Of a stretch of 64,000 nt of DNA, positions 38,424 to 47,179 are shown piece after piece (positions within the stretch are counted from its first letter, which is position 1; every line of letters starts with the position of its first letter). A model generated the notes under the pieces. The model saw only the letters and a program-made list of their open reading frames with translations. It was not told where the DNA came from and did no database searches. The stretch spans positions 1,356,001-1,420,000 of the forward strand of contig NZ_CP088149.1 in the NCBI RefSeq assembly GCF_002845275.2. The letters run 5' to 3'. The stretch is from Pseudomonas sp. S06B 330 (GTDB lineage Bacteria > Pseudomonadota > Gammaproteobacteria > Pseudomonadales > Pseudomonadaceae). The position numbers and the translations under genes were made by a program.

Positions 38424-39343
38424 ACTTTTTCAACCTCCGGACGGCCGAGGATGCCGGTCGGACGGAACAACAGCACCAGAACCAAGAGACCGAAAGCCAC
38501 CACGTCCTTGTACTGGTCGCCGAAGATGTCGGCGCCGAACGCTTCGGCCACACCCAACACCAGCCCCCCGAGCATGGCACCCGGAATACTGCCGATGCCG
38601 CCCAGCACCGCCGCGGTGAAGGCCTTCAGGCCCACCAGGAAGCCAGCGTTGGGGTTGATCACGCCGTACTGCATGCTCAGCAGTACCGCCGCCACGGCCG
38701 CCAGGGCGGCACCGATGACGAAGGTCAGGGCGATGATGTTGTTGGTATTGATGCCCAACAGGTTGGCCATCTTGATGTCTTCGGCGCAGGCGCGACAAGC
38801 GCGCCCCAGGCGAGAGCGGGAGATGAACAGGGTCAAACCGGTCATGGCCACCAGGGTGACGATGAAAACCAGGATCTGCATGTAGGAGATCAGCACTTCC
38901 TCTGCGCCGCCTGGGCCGAAGGAGATGCTCCCCGGGATCAGGTTGGGGATGGACTTGTCCTTAGAGTCCTGGGATAGCAATACGGTGTTCTGCAGGAAAA
39001 TCGACATACCAATGGCAGAAATCAGCGGGATCAGCCGGTTGCTGTTACGCAAAGGGCGGTAGGCGACCCGTTCGATACTGTAGCCATAGGCACTGGTGAC
39101 GAAGATCGTGGCGACGAAGGCGACGGTCATCAATATCGGCAGTGAATCGATACCCATCATGGCCAGCCCGGCAAGGGCAATGAAGGCCACGTAGGAACCG
39201 ATCATGTAGACCTCGCCATGGGCGAAGTTGATCATTCCAATGATGCCGTAAACCATTGTGTAGCCAATGGCTATCAAGGCATAGGTGCTGCCAATGGTCA
39301 GACCATTAACCAGCTGTTGGAAGAAGTGATAGATCTCAGGCAT
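38420..39343 (-). CDS. livH: Branched-chain amino acid ABC transporter permease LivH/BraD
   Basis: A 307-residue permease that pairs with LivM. It has eight or so helices; [20 protein letters not shown] at the N terminus and the EAA-type loop [20 protein letters not shown] are typical. It is the first of four overlapping genes and lies 226 bases after the binding-protein gene, with a terminator-like hairpin between. Confidence 0.96.
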   Translation of the reverse strand: MPEIYHFFQQLVNGLTIGSTYALIAIGYTMVYGIIGMINFAHGEVYMIGSYVAFIALAGLAMMGIDSLPILMTVAFVATIFVTSAYGYSIERVAYRPLRNSNRLIPLISAIGMSIFLQNTVLLSQDSKDKSIPNLIPGSISFGPGGAEEVLISYMQILVFIVTLVAMTGLTLFISRSRLGRACRACAEDIKMANLLGINTNNIIALTFVIGAALAAVAAVLLSMQYGVINPNAGFLVGLKAFTAAVLGGIGSIPGAMLGGLVLGVAEAFGADIFGDQYKDVVAFGLLVLVLLFRPTGILGRPEVEKV

Positions 39344-39521
39344 TACAGCGCTCCTAAAAACCCGATACGCATTTCACTGGTGGGCTTGACCCGGCTCGCT
39401 CGGGTGGTCTTGAGCCACGTCGACGCAGGCACTGCCAGAGAACCGCTGGTGACGGTTTTAAGATTTTCAGGTGAACCTGCCCCCGGATCGCGGGAGTCAG
39501 GCCCATGAACCTCGTAAAACA

Positions 39522-39547
39522 AAGCCCACTGCTCGCACAGTGGGCTT
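39522..39547 (-). terminator. Intercistronic hairpin between braC and livH
   Basis: A 10 bp stem (aagcccactg / cagtgggctt) with a 6-base loop lies 22 bases after the braC stop and is followed on the minus strand by TGTTTT. It probably acts as a partial terminator, giving more binding protein than permease, a common design for ABC importers. Confidence 0.75.
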
Positions 39548-39569
39548 GTAGTCATATAGTCAGACGGGA

Positions 39570-40697
39570 TTACTGAGGGGAAACTTCGGTTTTAGGTTTG
39601 CCGAAATGCCATTCGTAGACCACGAATTTGAAGTCTTTCAGGTCGCCGTTCTTGTCGTACGACAGATCGCCAGTCGGGGTCTTGAAGGTGCCAGCATGGA
39701 TGGCTGCAGCCACCTTGTCGGTGTCTTCAGACTTGGCGGCTTCGATGCCTTTGGCAATCAGCTCGACAGCGGAGTAGGCCGGGAACACGAACGGGCCGCT
39801 TGGGTCTTTGCCATCGGCTTTGATAGCGTCGACGATGGCCTTGTTCTCAGGCTCGGCATCGAAGGACTTGGGCAGGGTCACCAGCAGGCCTTCGGAAGCG
39901 CCTTGAGCAATCTGCGAGATGGAGTCGTTGCCAACGCCTTCAGGGCCCATGAACTTGGCGTTCAGGCCTTTTTCTTTGGCTTGACGCAGGATCAGGCCCA
40001 GCTCTGGGTGGTAGCCGCCGTAGTAGACGAAGTCGACATTGGCTTGCTTGAGTTTCTGGATGATCGAGGAGAAGTCCTTGTCACCGGCGTTCAGACCTTC
40101 AAAGACGGCAACCTTGGTGCCTTTGTCTTCCAGGGTTTTCTTCACGGCAGTGGCGATGCCTTCACCGTATTGCTGCTTGTCGTGCAGCACGGCAACCACT
40201 TTCGGTTTGACGTGGTCGGCGATGTAGTTGCCGGCGGCGGGGCCTTGAGCGCTGTCCAGACCGATGGTGCGGAAGATCAGCTTGTAGCCACGGGAGGTGA
40301 TTTCCGGGCTGGTAGCAGCCGGGGTAATCATGATCACGCCTTCGTCTTCATAGATGTCGGACGCGGGTTGGGTGGAGCTGGAGCACAGGTGGCCGATTAC
40401 GAACTTGACGCCATCGTTGACCACTTTGTTGGCCACCGCAACGGCCTGTTTCGGGTCGCAGGCGTCGTCGTATTCTTTGGCTTCGAGCATCTTGCCGTCG
40501 ACGCCGCCCTTGGCGTTGATGTCTTTGATGGCCTGTTTTGCACCGATGAACTGCATGTCACCGTACTGAGTAACCGGACCGGTTTTCGGGCCGGCGATGC
40601 CGATTTTGATGGTATCGGCTGCAAACGAATGGCTGGCAACCCCGGCCAGAACCATTGCGGCAAACAGCTTGGAAATCTGCTTAGTAGCCTTACTCAT
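39570..40697 (-). CDS. braC: Branched-chain amino acid-binding periplasmic protein
   Basis: A 375-residue periplasmic binding protein with a clear signal peptide (FAAMVLAGVASHSFA). The mature N terminus IKIGIAGPKTGPVTQYGDMQ is the LIVBP fold, and the Cys pair near CDPKQA and HLCSS fits the conserved disulphide. It delivers Leu/Ile/Val (and possibly Ala/Thr) to LivHMGF. GAGTGGAG precedes the start. The upstream gap of 321 bases carries its promoter. Confidence 0.97.
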   Translation of the reverse strand: MSKATKQISKLFAAMVLAGVASHSFAADTIKIGIAGPKTGPVTQYGDMQFIGAKQAIKDINAKGGVDGKMLEAKEYDDACDPKQAVAVANKVVNDGVKFVIGHLCSSSTQPASDIYEDEGVIMITPAATSPEITSRGYKLIFRTIGLDSAQGPAAGNYIADHVKPKVVAVLHDKQQYGEGIATAVKKTLEDKGTKVAVFEGLNAGDKDFSSIIQKLKQANVDFVYYGGYHPELGLILRQAKEKGLNAKFMGPEGVGNDSISQIAQGASEGLLVTLPKSFDAEPENKAIVDAIKADGKDPSGPFVFPAYSAVELIAKGIEAAKSEDTDKVAAAIHAGTFKTPTGDLSYDKNGDLKDFKFVVYEWHFGKPKTEVSPQ

Positions 40698-41018
40698 AGT
40701 GCTCCACTCATTCTGTTGTAATTTTTATAGTCCTGCGGCCAGAGCGTGAGGACCGGATTGCTCCGAAATGGCCCTGGCAACTGTACCGGTACAGTGTAGA
40801 GCGCTGCTTTGTCGCTTGAAAAGCAGGCCCGCGGGGACAAATTCGGCGCGTGTCGCTTAATTGACAGAAACGTACAGGAAAGCGGCTTGGTCTCGCCCTA
40901 TTGCAAGCGGCCATCCTTTGCTTTCAAGTCCTTTTCGATCAATTACTTATTTGAAACCGGGTTTTTCTGCAAAAATACCGACCTCTTAAAGTAGTCGAAT
41001 TATTTCTGGCAGGAACCC
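40698..41018. other. 321-base divergent promoter region between braC and the DUF2288 gene
   Basis: I see no gene here. On the minus strand a TATAAA lies about 30 bases before braC, but no clear -35 or operator stands out. A long AT-rich stretch (40920-40990) is probably the DUF2288 promoter. Confidence 0.5.
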
Positions 41019-41324
41019 ATGACTGATCAACCAAGCACCCTCTATGCCAAACTGCTCGGCGAGACCGCAGTAATCGAGTGGAAAGCCCTGGAGCGTTTTT
41101 GGGCCAAGGGTGACCTGATTTGGGTCGACCCGAGCCTGGACCTGATTGAAGTTGCACAGGCAATGGCCGAAAACCGTGGCGAAACCTTTGCCGCATGGCG
41201 CAATGCTGGCACTGTCGGCCCGGTGTCTGCCGAGCAGGCGCTAGACCTTCAGAGCCGCGATCCAGAGATCTGGGCCGTGGTGGTTTCACCGTTTATTGTG
41301 ATTCAAGAAAAGAAAAAAACCTGA
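41019..41324 (+). CDS. DUF2288 protein
   Basis: A 101-residue cytosolic protein of the DUF2288 type (TLYAKLLGETAVIEWKALER ... GDLIWVDPSLDLIEVAQAMA). The function is unknown. It ends in EKKKT. The stop is followed by a gap and a palindrome, then the convergent tubulin-like gene. Confidence 0.88.
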   Translation: MTDQPSTLYAKLLGETAVIEWKALERFWAKGDLIWVDPSLDLIEVAQAMAENRGETFAAWRNAGTVGPVSAEQALDLQSRDPEIWAVVVSPFIVIQEKKKT

Positions 41325-41442
41325 GTGCGCTCCAGATTGGTGCGCGAAAACGAGCAGTGAGCAGATTTTGGTGCGCGGGACTGTTCAGCGAGGGTGGCTG
41401 TTGGTAACAGTTGAGTGTGCTTAACGTTAACGGTAACAACCC

Positions 41443-41468
41443 GTGGGAGCGGATAAATCCGCTCCCAC
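41443..41468. terminator. Hairpin between convergent genes
   Basis: A perfect 10 bp stem gtgggagcgg / ccgctcccac with a 6-base loop, the same arm as at 31446. On the minus strand it follows the tubulin-like gene by about 22 bases; no clear T tract. Confidence 0.55.
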
Positions 41469-41489
41469 AAGGCTGAATAAGACCTCAGC

Positions 41490-43673
41490 TCAATAATCCA
41501 CTTTGCCGGTATGGCTGTTGAGCGAGATGACCCGCGTCTTGCCGATCCGGTGGCGGAAGATCTCGCGCAGGTATTTCACCGCCTTCTTGACGCATTCACG
41601 CGACAGGCGAATGTCATTGATCGAGACGAACTTGCTCTTGTCATTGATCAGTTCGCGGTATTTTTTCTCGTACATCGGCTTGATCGCGTACCAGTTGGTA
41701 TCAAGGATCTTCGCCGGGTTCTCGAACTCGTTGAGCAGGTCGTCGATGCGGTCTTCGTCGAACTCATCGCTGGTGATGAACTCAAGGATGGCGTTATCCA
41801 GGGTATCGTCGAAGCGGTATGGGTTACGCGCAAAGCAACGCTTGATGAAGGCCACGATCAAGGTCAGGAAGTCGTCTGACAGGCACGGGCTCTTGGCAAT
41901 CAGTGTCGTCAGCGACAGGTTCGCCGATGCACCGATCACCAGGGCATAGCGCTTGAGGGTGGTGTTGGGAAACAGGCTGTTGAGGTGCGTCTTGAGCCGG
42001 TTCAGGTCCATGTACGAGAGCTTGTAGTCCTTGGGCAGCGAGACGATCGACACCACCGACGAGCAATTCTTGAAAAAGTGCAGGTCATGCAGGGCGGCGG
42101 CGTCATAGCCGGATGCCTTGTACTGCTCAAGGGCTGCACGATAGCGCTTCGACTCGATCGGCAGCAGGCTGATGCCTTCGATGGCCTGGGTCACTTTATT
42201 GAAGTGCGGCAGGTCGATGGAGCGGAAGAACAGGTCGTCGATGTTCAGCCGCGGCTGGTCCTTCTCGAACACTTTGAATTTTTCTGAGTTCGGCGACGGC
42301 TGTTCCGGTACCACCGATTCGGCATAGGCAATGGCCACAGGGCCGGCCAAGCTCATGAACAGGTCGTTGGCATCCAGGCGAATGGTTTCGCCGATATCGA
42401 TACCGGCGCGGCGGAAGTAGTTCTGGTCGTAGTCGGTGGTCACCGCCTGGGCAGTGAGGATGTTGAAGATCTGCTGGGAAATGTACTGGTTGGCATGCTT
42501 TTCCATGGCATTGACATCAATGTTCTGGATGTTGCCGTCATCATTCTCTTCGGCGTAGCGCATGATGTCGTTGGAAATCAGCATCATCGCGTTCCACGGG
42601 CGGATGCGTCCCATGACGCTGGCTTCGCTGCTGTCTTCATTGTCGAAGTTATAGGAGAAGTCCCATTCTTCCGACAGGTACTTACACAGCAGGCGTCCAG
42701 CGTTGATGTGCAGGGCTTCTGACATTTCGCTGCGATGGTCGGAAATGTTCGGCAGTACGCAAATGCCACTGGTGAAAATCGGCTCGAACACAAACGAATG
42801 CCCGCTCTTGCCGTCGTTTTCATCGGCAGGCTTGGTGTCGAATGTCTTGTTCATGTAGGAGTACTGCTGGGCCAGGCCGAACTCCGAGGCCATGCCCGAA
42901 CCAGTACCGCCACCGGCGCTGAATATGTAGAAGTACAAGCGCGACTGGTTGGCCTTGATCCCGCAGGAGTCGATCAGGTAAGAGTGAATCAGCTTCCAGT
43001 CTGCACTGGAAAAACGATGGGTTTCCTTGTTGAGGATGATCTTGGCCAGATACTGGCCGAGGATCGGCGCATTGCCTGCGCCCCCGGCATGGACTTCCGA
43101 GAGGTCCATGATCTTCATTTTGCTGTAGTCGCGGATGAAACCGCTTTTTTCACCCTTGCGCGAGAAGCGAATGCGACCGGCAATGTCCTTGTCCAGGTCC
43201 CCCAGCATCACCAGCGGTTCAACCAAGAATACCGGCTTGCTGCCTTTGTTCTGCACCAGGCGCAGGTTGTTGCGAATCCAGCGCGCCGGGCTGTAGTTGG
43301 GCTCGCTGCCAGCGCGGTCATCATTGTTGAATTCGTTGAGGTAAAAGGTGCGGGCGTTGTATACAAGTTCGGCGACATCCAGGGCGATGTTCGAGCCGCA
43401 ACGACCCAGGCCAATCAGGCAAACCGAGGGAAACTGCTGATCCAGGCGTAGCTGGCTTTCGTCCTCAACATGGCTGCTGGGCGGAAACACCAGATCACGC
43501 AGGCCGTCGAGGTTGTCGAGGATGCGCTGGATATCGGTCTCGGTGAAATACAGGTACTGCTGCGGATTAAGCGCTCGCGGGCTGTAGAATTCTTTGGAGC
43601 CTGAAGCACTGAACGCGGGAGTGGATGACGTCAGCTCGGAAACCGCGTTGGCAGAAGTAGTCTTGGAGGTCAT
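41490..43673 (-). CDS. Tubulin/FtsZ-superfamily protein, uncharacterised, 727 residues
   Basis: A predicted GTP-binding cytoskeletal-type protein. After an 80-residue unstructured start comes LIGLGRCGSN (86-95) in the position of tubulin loop T1, then FYLNEFNNDD (110-119) resembling loop T2. Loop T4 is the signature SAGGGTGSGMAS (252-263). ISNDIMRYA (366-374) aligns with the FtsZ AANDVLKGA region, including the Asn-Asp pair that contacts guanine. IRLDANDLFMSL (431-442) aligns with the T7 loop NVDFADVRTVM, keeping both acidic residues needed for GTP hydrolysis. About 50 extra residues separate the last two motifs, and ~290 residues of unknown fold follow. It is not FtsZ (about 400 residues, different tail). 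It is a single gene between a DUF2288 gene and a dehydrogenase. The ATG is the first in frame, with only a weak ribosome binding site. Confidence 0.8.
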   Translation of the reverse strand: MTSKTTSANAVSELTSSTPAFSASGSKEFYSPRALNPQQYLYFTETDIQRILDNLDGLRDLVFPPSSHVEDESQLRLDQQFPSVCLIGLGRCGSNIALDVAELVYNARTFYLNEFNNDDRAGSEPNYSPARWIRNNLRLVQNKGSKPVFLVEPLVMLGDLDKDIAGRIRFSRKGEKSGFIRDYSKMKIMDLSEVHAGGAGNAPILGQYLAKIILNKETHRFSSADWKLIHSYLIDSCGIKANQSRLYFYIFSAGGGTGSGMASEFGLAQQYSYMNKTFDTKPADENDGKSGHSFVFEPIFTSGICVLPNISDHRSEMSEALHINAGRLLCKYLSEEWDFSYNFDNEDSSEASVMGRIRPWNAMMLISNDIMRYAEENDDGNIQNIDVNAMEKHANQYISQQIFNILTAQAVTTDYDQNYFRRAGIDIGETIRLDANDLFMSLAGPVAIAYAESVVPEQPSPNSEKFKVFEKDQPRLNIDDLFFRSIDLPHFNKVTQAIEGISLLPIESKRYRAALEQYKASGYDAAALHDLHFFKNCSSVVSIVSLPKDYKLSYMDLNRLKTHLNSLFPNTTLKRYALVIGASANLSLTTLIAKSPCLSDDFLTLIVAFIKRCFARNPYRFDDTLDNAILEFITSDEFDEDRIDDLLNEFENPAKILDTNWYAIKPMYEKKYRELINDKSKFVSINDIRLSRECVKKAVKYLREIFRHRIGKTRVISLNSHTGKVDY

Positions 43674-43871
43674 TTTGCGCCATTTGCCTGGGGGTGGGTG
43701 GCTGTTCTAGTAGATATCATAGAGCCATCACTGGATAAGTTTCGCGACTTTATCAGTGCGCATTTGGCGTGAGCGATAGGGGGTTACCCTAGTGCCGTAG
43801 GAGTTTTCCTTGTCACGCCTGCAACTGAATCGTCCAATCATTGAACTTCTTTAATCTGCCTGGAGCTGTAC

Positions 43872-44759
43872 ATGAGCACTGCACGTCCTTCACTGGGGTT
43901 TGCCGGAATCGGTCTGATGGGGTTACCGATGTGTCGGCGCTTGTTGGCGGGGGGATATCCGCTGACGGTCTGGAACCGCTCACCGGACAAATGCGCAGCC
44001 TTGGTAGAGGCGGGCGCTCGACAGGTGTCGACGCCGGCCGAGCTGTGTCAGGCGGCTGATCTGGTGCTCTTGTGTCTGGCCGACACGGCTGTGGTGCGTG
44101 AGGTGGTGTTTGGCCCCGAAGGCATTGCCAAGGGCGCTAAAGCCGGGCAGTTGCTGGTGGACTTTTCCAGCCTGGAGCCGACCGCGACCCGCGAGATGGC
44201 CGCCGAACTTGCCGCCCTCAGTGGTATGAGCTGGCTTGATGCGCCGGTCTCAGGCGGTACGCCGGGCGCCGAAACGGGCAGTCTGGCGATCATGGTCGGT
44301 GGCAATGCCGCGGACCTTGAGCGTGTGCGCCCGGTGCTGCTGACCCTCGGTCAACGGGTCACCCACATGGGGCCGGTGGGGGCAGGGCAGGTGACCAAGG
44401 CCTGCAACCAGATGATCGTGGCGTGTAATGCGCTGGTGATTGCCGAAGTAGTGGCGCTTGCCGAGCAATCCGGCGTCGATGCCAGTTTGCTTGCCGAAGC
44501 CCTGGCTGGCGGCTTTGCCGACTCCAAGCCGTTGCAGATCCTCGCACCACAAATGGCCGAAAGCCGCTTCGAGCCGGTCAAGTGGCACGTGCGGACCTTG
44601 CTCAAAGATCTGGATACGGCGGTGAAATTCTCGCGCGAACAGGGCTCGGCAACGCCGATCAGCGGCCTCGCCGCACAGCTGATGCGCCTGCATGCAAGTC
44701 AGGGCTATCTGCAAAAAGATCCGGCGACACTGATTGAACAGTACCGGCGTAAGGATTGA
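43872..44759 (+). CDS. NAD(P)-dependent beta-hydroxyacid dehydrogenase
   Basis: A 295-residue member of the 3-hydroxyisobutyrate/tartronate semialdehyde reductase family. The Rossmann motif is GFAGIGLMGLPM, the substrate-site motif is DAPVSGGTPGAETGSL, and the catalytic lysine is in GQVTKACNQ. The substrate is not determined. Its last 101 bases are shared, on opposite strands, with the GGDEF-EAL gene. TGGAG precedes the start. Confidence 0.92.
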   Translation: MSTARPSLGFAGIGLMGLPMCRRLLAGGYPLTVWNRSPDKCAALVEAGARQVSTPAELCQAADLVLLCLADTAVVREVVFGPEGIAKGAKAGQLLVDFSSLEPTATREMAAELAALSGMSWLDAPVSGGTPGAETGSLAIMVGGNAADLERVRPVLLTLGQRVTHMGPVGAGQVTKACNQMIVACNALVIAEVVALAEQSGVDASLLAEALAGGFADSKPLQILAPQMAESRFEPVKWHVRTLLKDLDTAVKFSREQGSATPISGLAAQLMRLHASQGYLQKDPATLIEQYRRKD

Positions 44760-46935
44760 AGCTGGCCAGCGACGGCTCATGGCGCTGGTCGAGCCGACTG
44801 AGGATTGTACGCAGCTCACCCAAAGGCACCGGGCGGCTGAGCAGATAACCCTGAACGAAGTCGCACCCTTGTTGGGCGAGAAACTGGTATTGCTCCATGC
44901 TTTCCACGCCTTCAGTGATCACTTGTAGGTGGAGGGTGTGGGCCATGATGATGATTGCTTGAACAATCTCCATGTCCTCTCGGCAGCGCGGCACATCCTG
45001 AATGAACGAGCGATCGATCTTCAGGGTGTCCAGCGGCAGGCGCTTGAGATAAGCCAGTGATGAATAGCCCGTGCCAAAGTCATCGATCGACAACGACACG
45101 CCCAGCGCGCGAACGTCCTTGAGCAAAGCGATGGTGCTGTGAATGTTGCCCATCAGTGCGTTTTCGGTGACTTCCAACTCCAGCTGAGAGGCGGCCAGCC
45201 CGGCGTGTTGCAGGGCATGCTCAACTTCCCTGGCCAACGCTTCGCAGCCTAATGTCAGGGCCGAGCAATTGACCGTGACCTTTAACCCGGCGTATCCATG
45301 GCGATTCAATTGGGCCAGGTCTGTACAGGCATGGCGTAGTACCCACAGGTCAAGATCGGTGATCAGCCCATTGGCTTCGGCAATGCCGATAAAGCGGTCC
45401 GGGCTGAGCAAGCCGTGTTGTGGGTGCTGCCAGCGTACCAAGGCTTCAAGCTTGGCCACCTGACCGGTATGCAGGTCGAAAATCGGTTGGTAATGAATGC
45501 GCAGTCCCCGTTCTTCAAGCAGGGCGATACGTAGCTCTTCTTCCAGTTGCAGCTCCAGCGTAGCGCGAGTCTTAAGGGCGCTGTTGAAGAAATTAAGGCT
45601 GTTGCGTCCACACCCCTTGGACTGATACAGCGCCAGGTCCGCATTCTTGAGCAGTTCATCACAGCTGCGACCGTCGTCAGGAAAGATGCTGATACCGATG
45701 CTGGTGGTCATGACCATGCGCCGCCCGGCCAGGTCAATCGGCTCTTTCATTTTTTGCATGATGCGCTGAGCGAGGTGCCGGGCTTCTTCACGGTTGTTCA
45801 GGGCGATGAGGATGCAGAATTCGTCGCCGCCGAAACGGGCAACCACATCCTGACTGCGGGTCGCCGCCTTGATGTAGCCGGCGATAACCTTGAGCAGCTC
45901 ATCGCCAGCATCATGACCGAGGCTGTCATTGATGCGTTTGAAATGATCAATGTCGAGGAACATCACCGCCAACATGCCCTCATTGACACTCTGCTCGGCT
46001 AGGCGCTCGGCAAATACCTGATTGAAGCCGCGGCGGTTGATCAGGTTGGTCAGGGCGTCGTAATGAGCAGCCTGTTGCAGCGATACCCGTGCCTGGTCTA
46101 GCTGGCTGAGCAGAACGTTCACCCGACGCAGATCGTGCTCCTTGCTCTGCAGCTTTTGGTCGGACAGCGCTGCGCTGATGCTGCTGGCGCTGACTAGCAG
46201 CGTGATGAAGGCAATGGTCAGGCTCAGTTGCAGGTTATTGTCAGCGCTCGGCAGGGTCACGGTGGCATCGGCGGGGATGATTAAGGTCATGCCCCACATG
46301 CTGATGAAGTGGGTGGCGAAAATCCCCCCGGCCAGCAGCAGGCTAGCGCCGTACTTGAGCAATTGATGGAGCGTGCCGCTGCCATAGCGAAAGTAGCGGG
46401 CCAGCACCAGCGCCAGCAGGCTGGTACAGATGGCAACGGCAATAGAAGCAGCGAACATGTCTGGGCGATAGATTTGTTGGGCATTGGAACGCATGGCAGC
46501 CATGCCGGTGTAATGCATCGCGGCGATACCCAGGCCGATGCAAACAGCCGCCTGAAGGAAATGCCGGGCGCGAAGATCCCGCAAGCCCAGGGTATTCATC
46601 GCCAACCAGCCAGCGAACAGCATGACCGCCAACGACAGGCCGGTCAGGGCGAAGTCGTAGTGCACTTCAATGGGTGCCTGAAACGCCAGCATGCTGATGA
46701 AATGCAGCGCCCAGACTCCGCCAGCCAGGCAGCAGGCACCGAGCAGTCGCCATTGTCGCTGGGCTGCTGGGTGTTCCACATGGTTCAGGCGTTCGGCCAT
46801 GCTCAGGGTGGCGTAGCTGCCTGCGCCAGCTACCAGAAAAGCCAGTACTACCAGGTAAGGGTTGTAATGGCACTCAAGGATGATCTGTCCGGTTGCCGGA
46901 AGTTCGGCGAGCAAATGTAGCCCCAGCCACTCCAT
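44659..46935 (-). CDS. MHYT-GGDEF-EAL cyclic-di-GMP enzyme
   Basis: A 758-residue inner membrane protein. The N-terminal MHYT sensor (about 1-250) has seven helices with the conserved His motifs (ALHFISM, AMHYTGM, ATHFISM), thought to bind copper and sense O2, CO or NO. GGDEF is intact (RFGGDEF, with the inhibitory RxxD in RSQD), and EAL is intact (LEALVRW, DDFGTGYSS). This is the architecture of P. aeruginosa MucR, but I do not assign that symbol without a search. The final 34 residues lie antisense to the dehydrogenase gene. Confidence 0.93.
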   Translation of the reverse strand: MEWLGLHLLAELPATGQIILECHYNPYLVVLAFLVAGAGSYATLSMAERLNHVEHPAAQRQWRLLGACCLAGGVWALHFISMLAFQAPIEVHYDFALTGLSLAVMLFAGWLAMNTLGLRDLRARHFLQAAVCIGLGIAAMHYTGMAAMRSNAQQIYRPDMFAASIAVAICTSLLALVLARYFRYGSGTLHQLLKYGASLLLAGGIFATHFISMWGMTLIIPADATVTLPSADNNLQLSLTIAFITLLVSASSISAALSDQKLQSKEHDLRRVNVLLSQLDQARVSLQQAAHYDALTNLINRRGFNQVFAERLAEQSVNEGMLAVMFLDIDHFKRINDSLGHDAGDELLKVIAGYIKAATRSQDVVARFGGDEFCILIALNNREEARHLAQRIMQKMKEPIDLAGRRMVMTTSIGISIFPDDGRSCDELLKNADLALYQSKGCGRNSLNFFNSALKTRATLELQLEEELRIALLEERGLRIHYQPIFDLHTGQVAKLEALVRWQHPQHGLLSPDRFIGIAEANGLITDLDLWVLRHACTDLAQLNRHGYAGLKVTVNCSALTLGCEALAREVEHALQHAGLAASQLELEVTENALMGNIHSTIALLKDVRALGVSLSIDDFGTGYSSLAYLKRLPLDTLKIDRSFIQDVPRCREDMEIVQAIIIMAHTLHLQVITEGVESMEQYQFLAQQGCDFVQGYLLSRPVPLGELRTILSRLDQRHEPSLASFNPYAGTVQSVSPDLFADSPDLHAGASAVRRGR

Positions 46936-47100
46936 AGCTTGCCTCTTTGTCGAGTTTTCACTCGTCCCCCAGAAGCCTGTCTGGAGACCGTTCTGGAGGA
47001 GTATAGAAAGCGCGCATTAACCTATCCTGATTAATGGCACTTTGATTCTACGATTTGGGCATTGGGGCAATAGCGAGGGGTTCTAAAGCGCTAACGCGTC

Positions 47101-47130
47101 GCCGACTCCCACAGGGCTGTGGGAGCCGGC
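47101..47130 (-). terminator. Hairpin after rapA
   Basis: A 14 bp stem (gccgactcccacag / ctgtgggagccggc, one mismatch) with a 2-base loop, about 50 bases after the rapA stop. The rest of the 244-base gap (46936-47179) holds the promoter of the MHYT gene; I see no other gene in it. Confidence 0.5.
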
Positions 47131-47179
47131 GTTGGCGGCGATGGGCCGGTCCGCGTTCGGTGTGCAGCAACCCTTGGGG

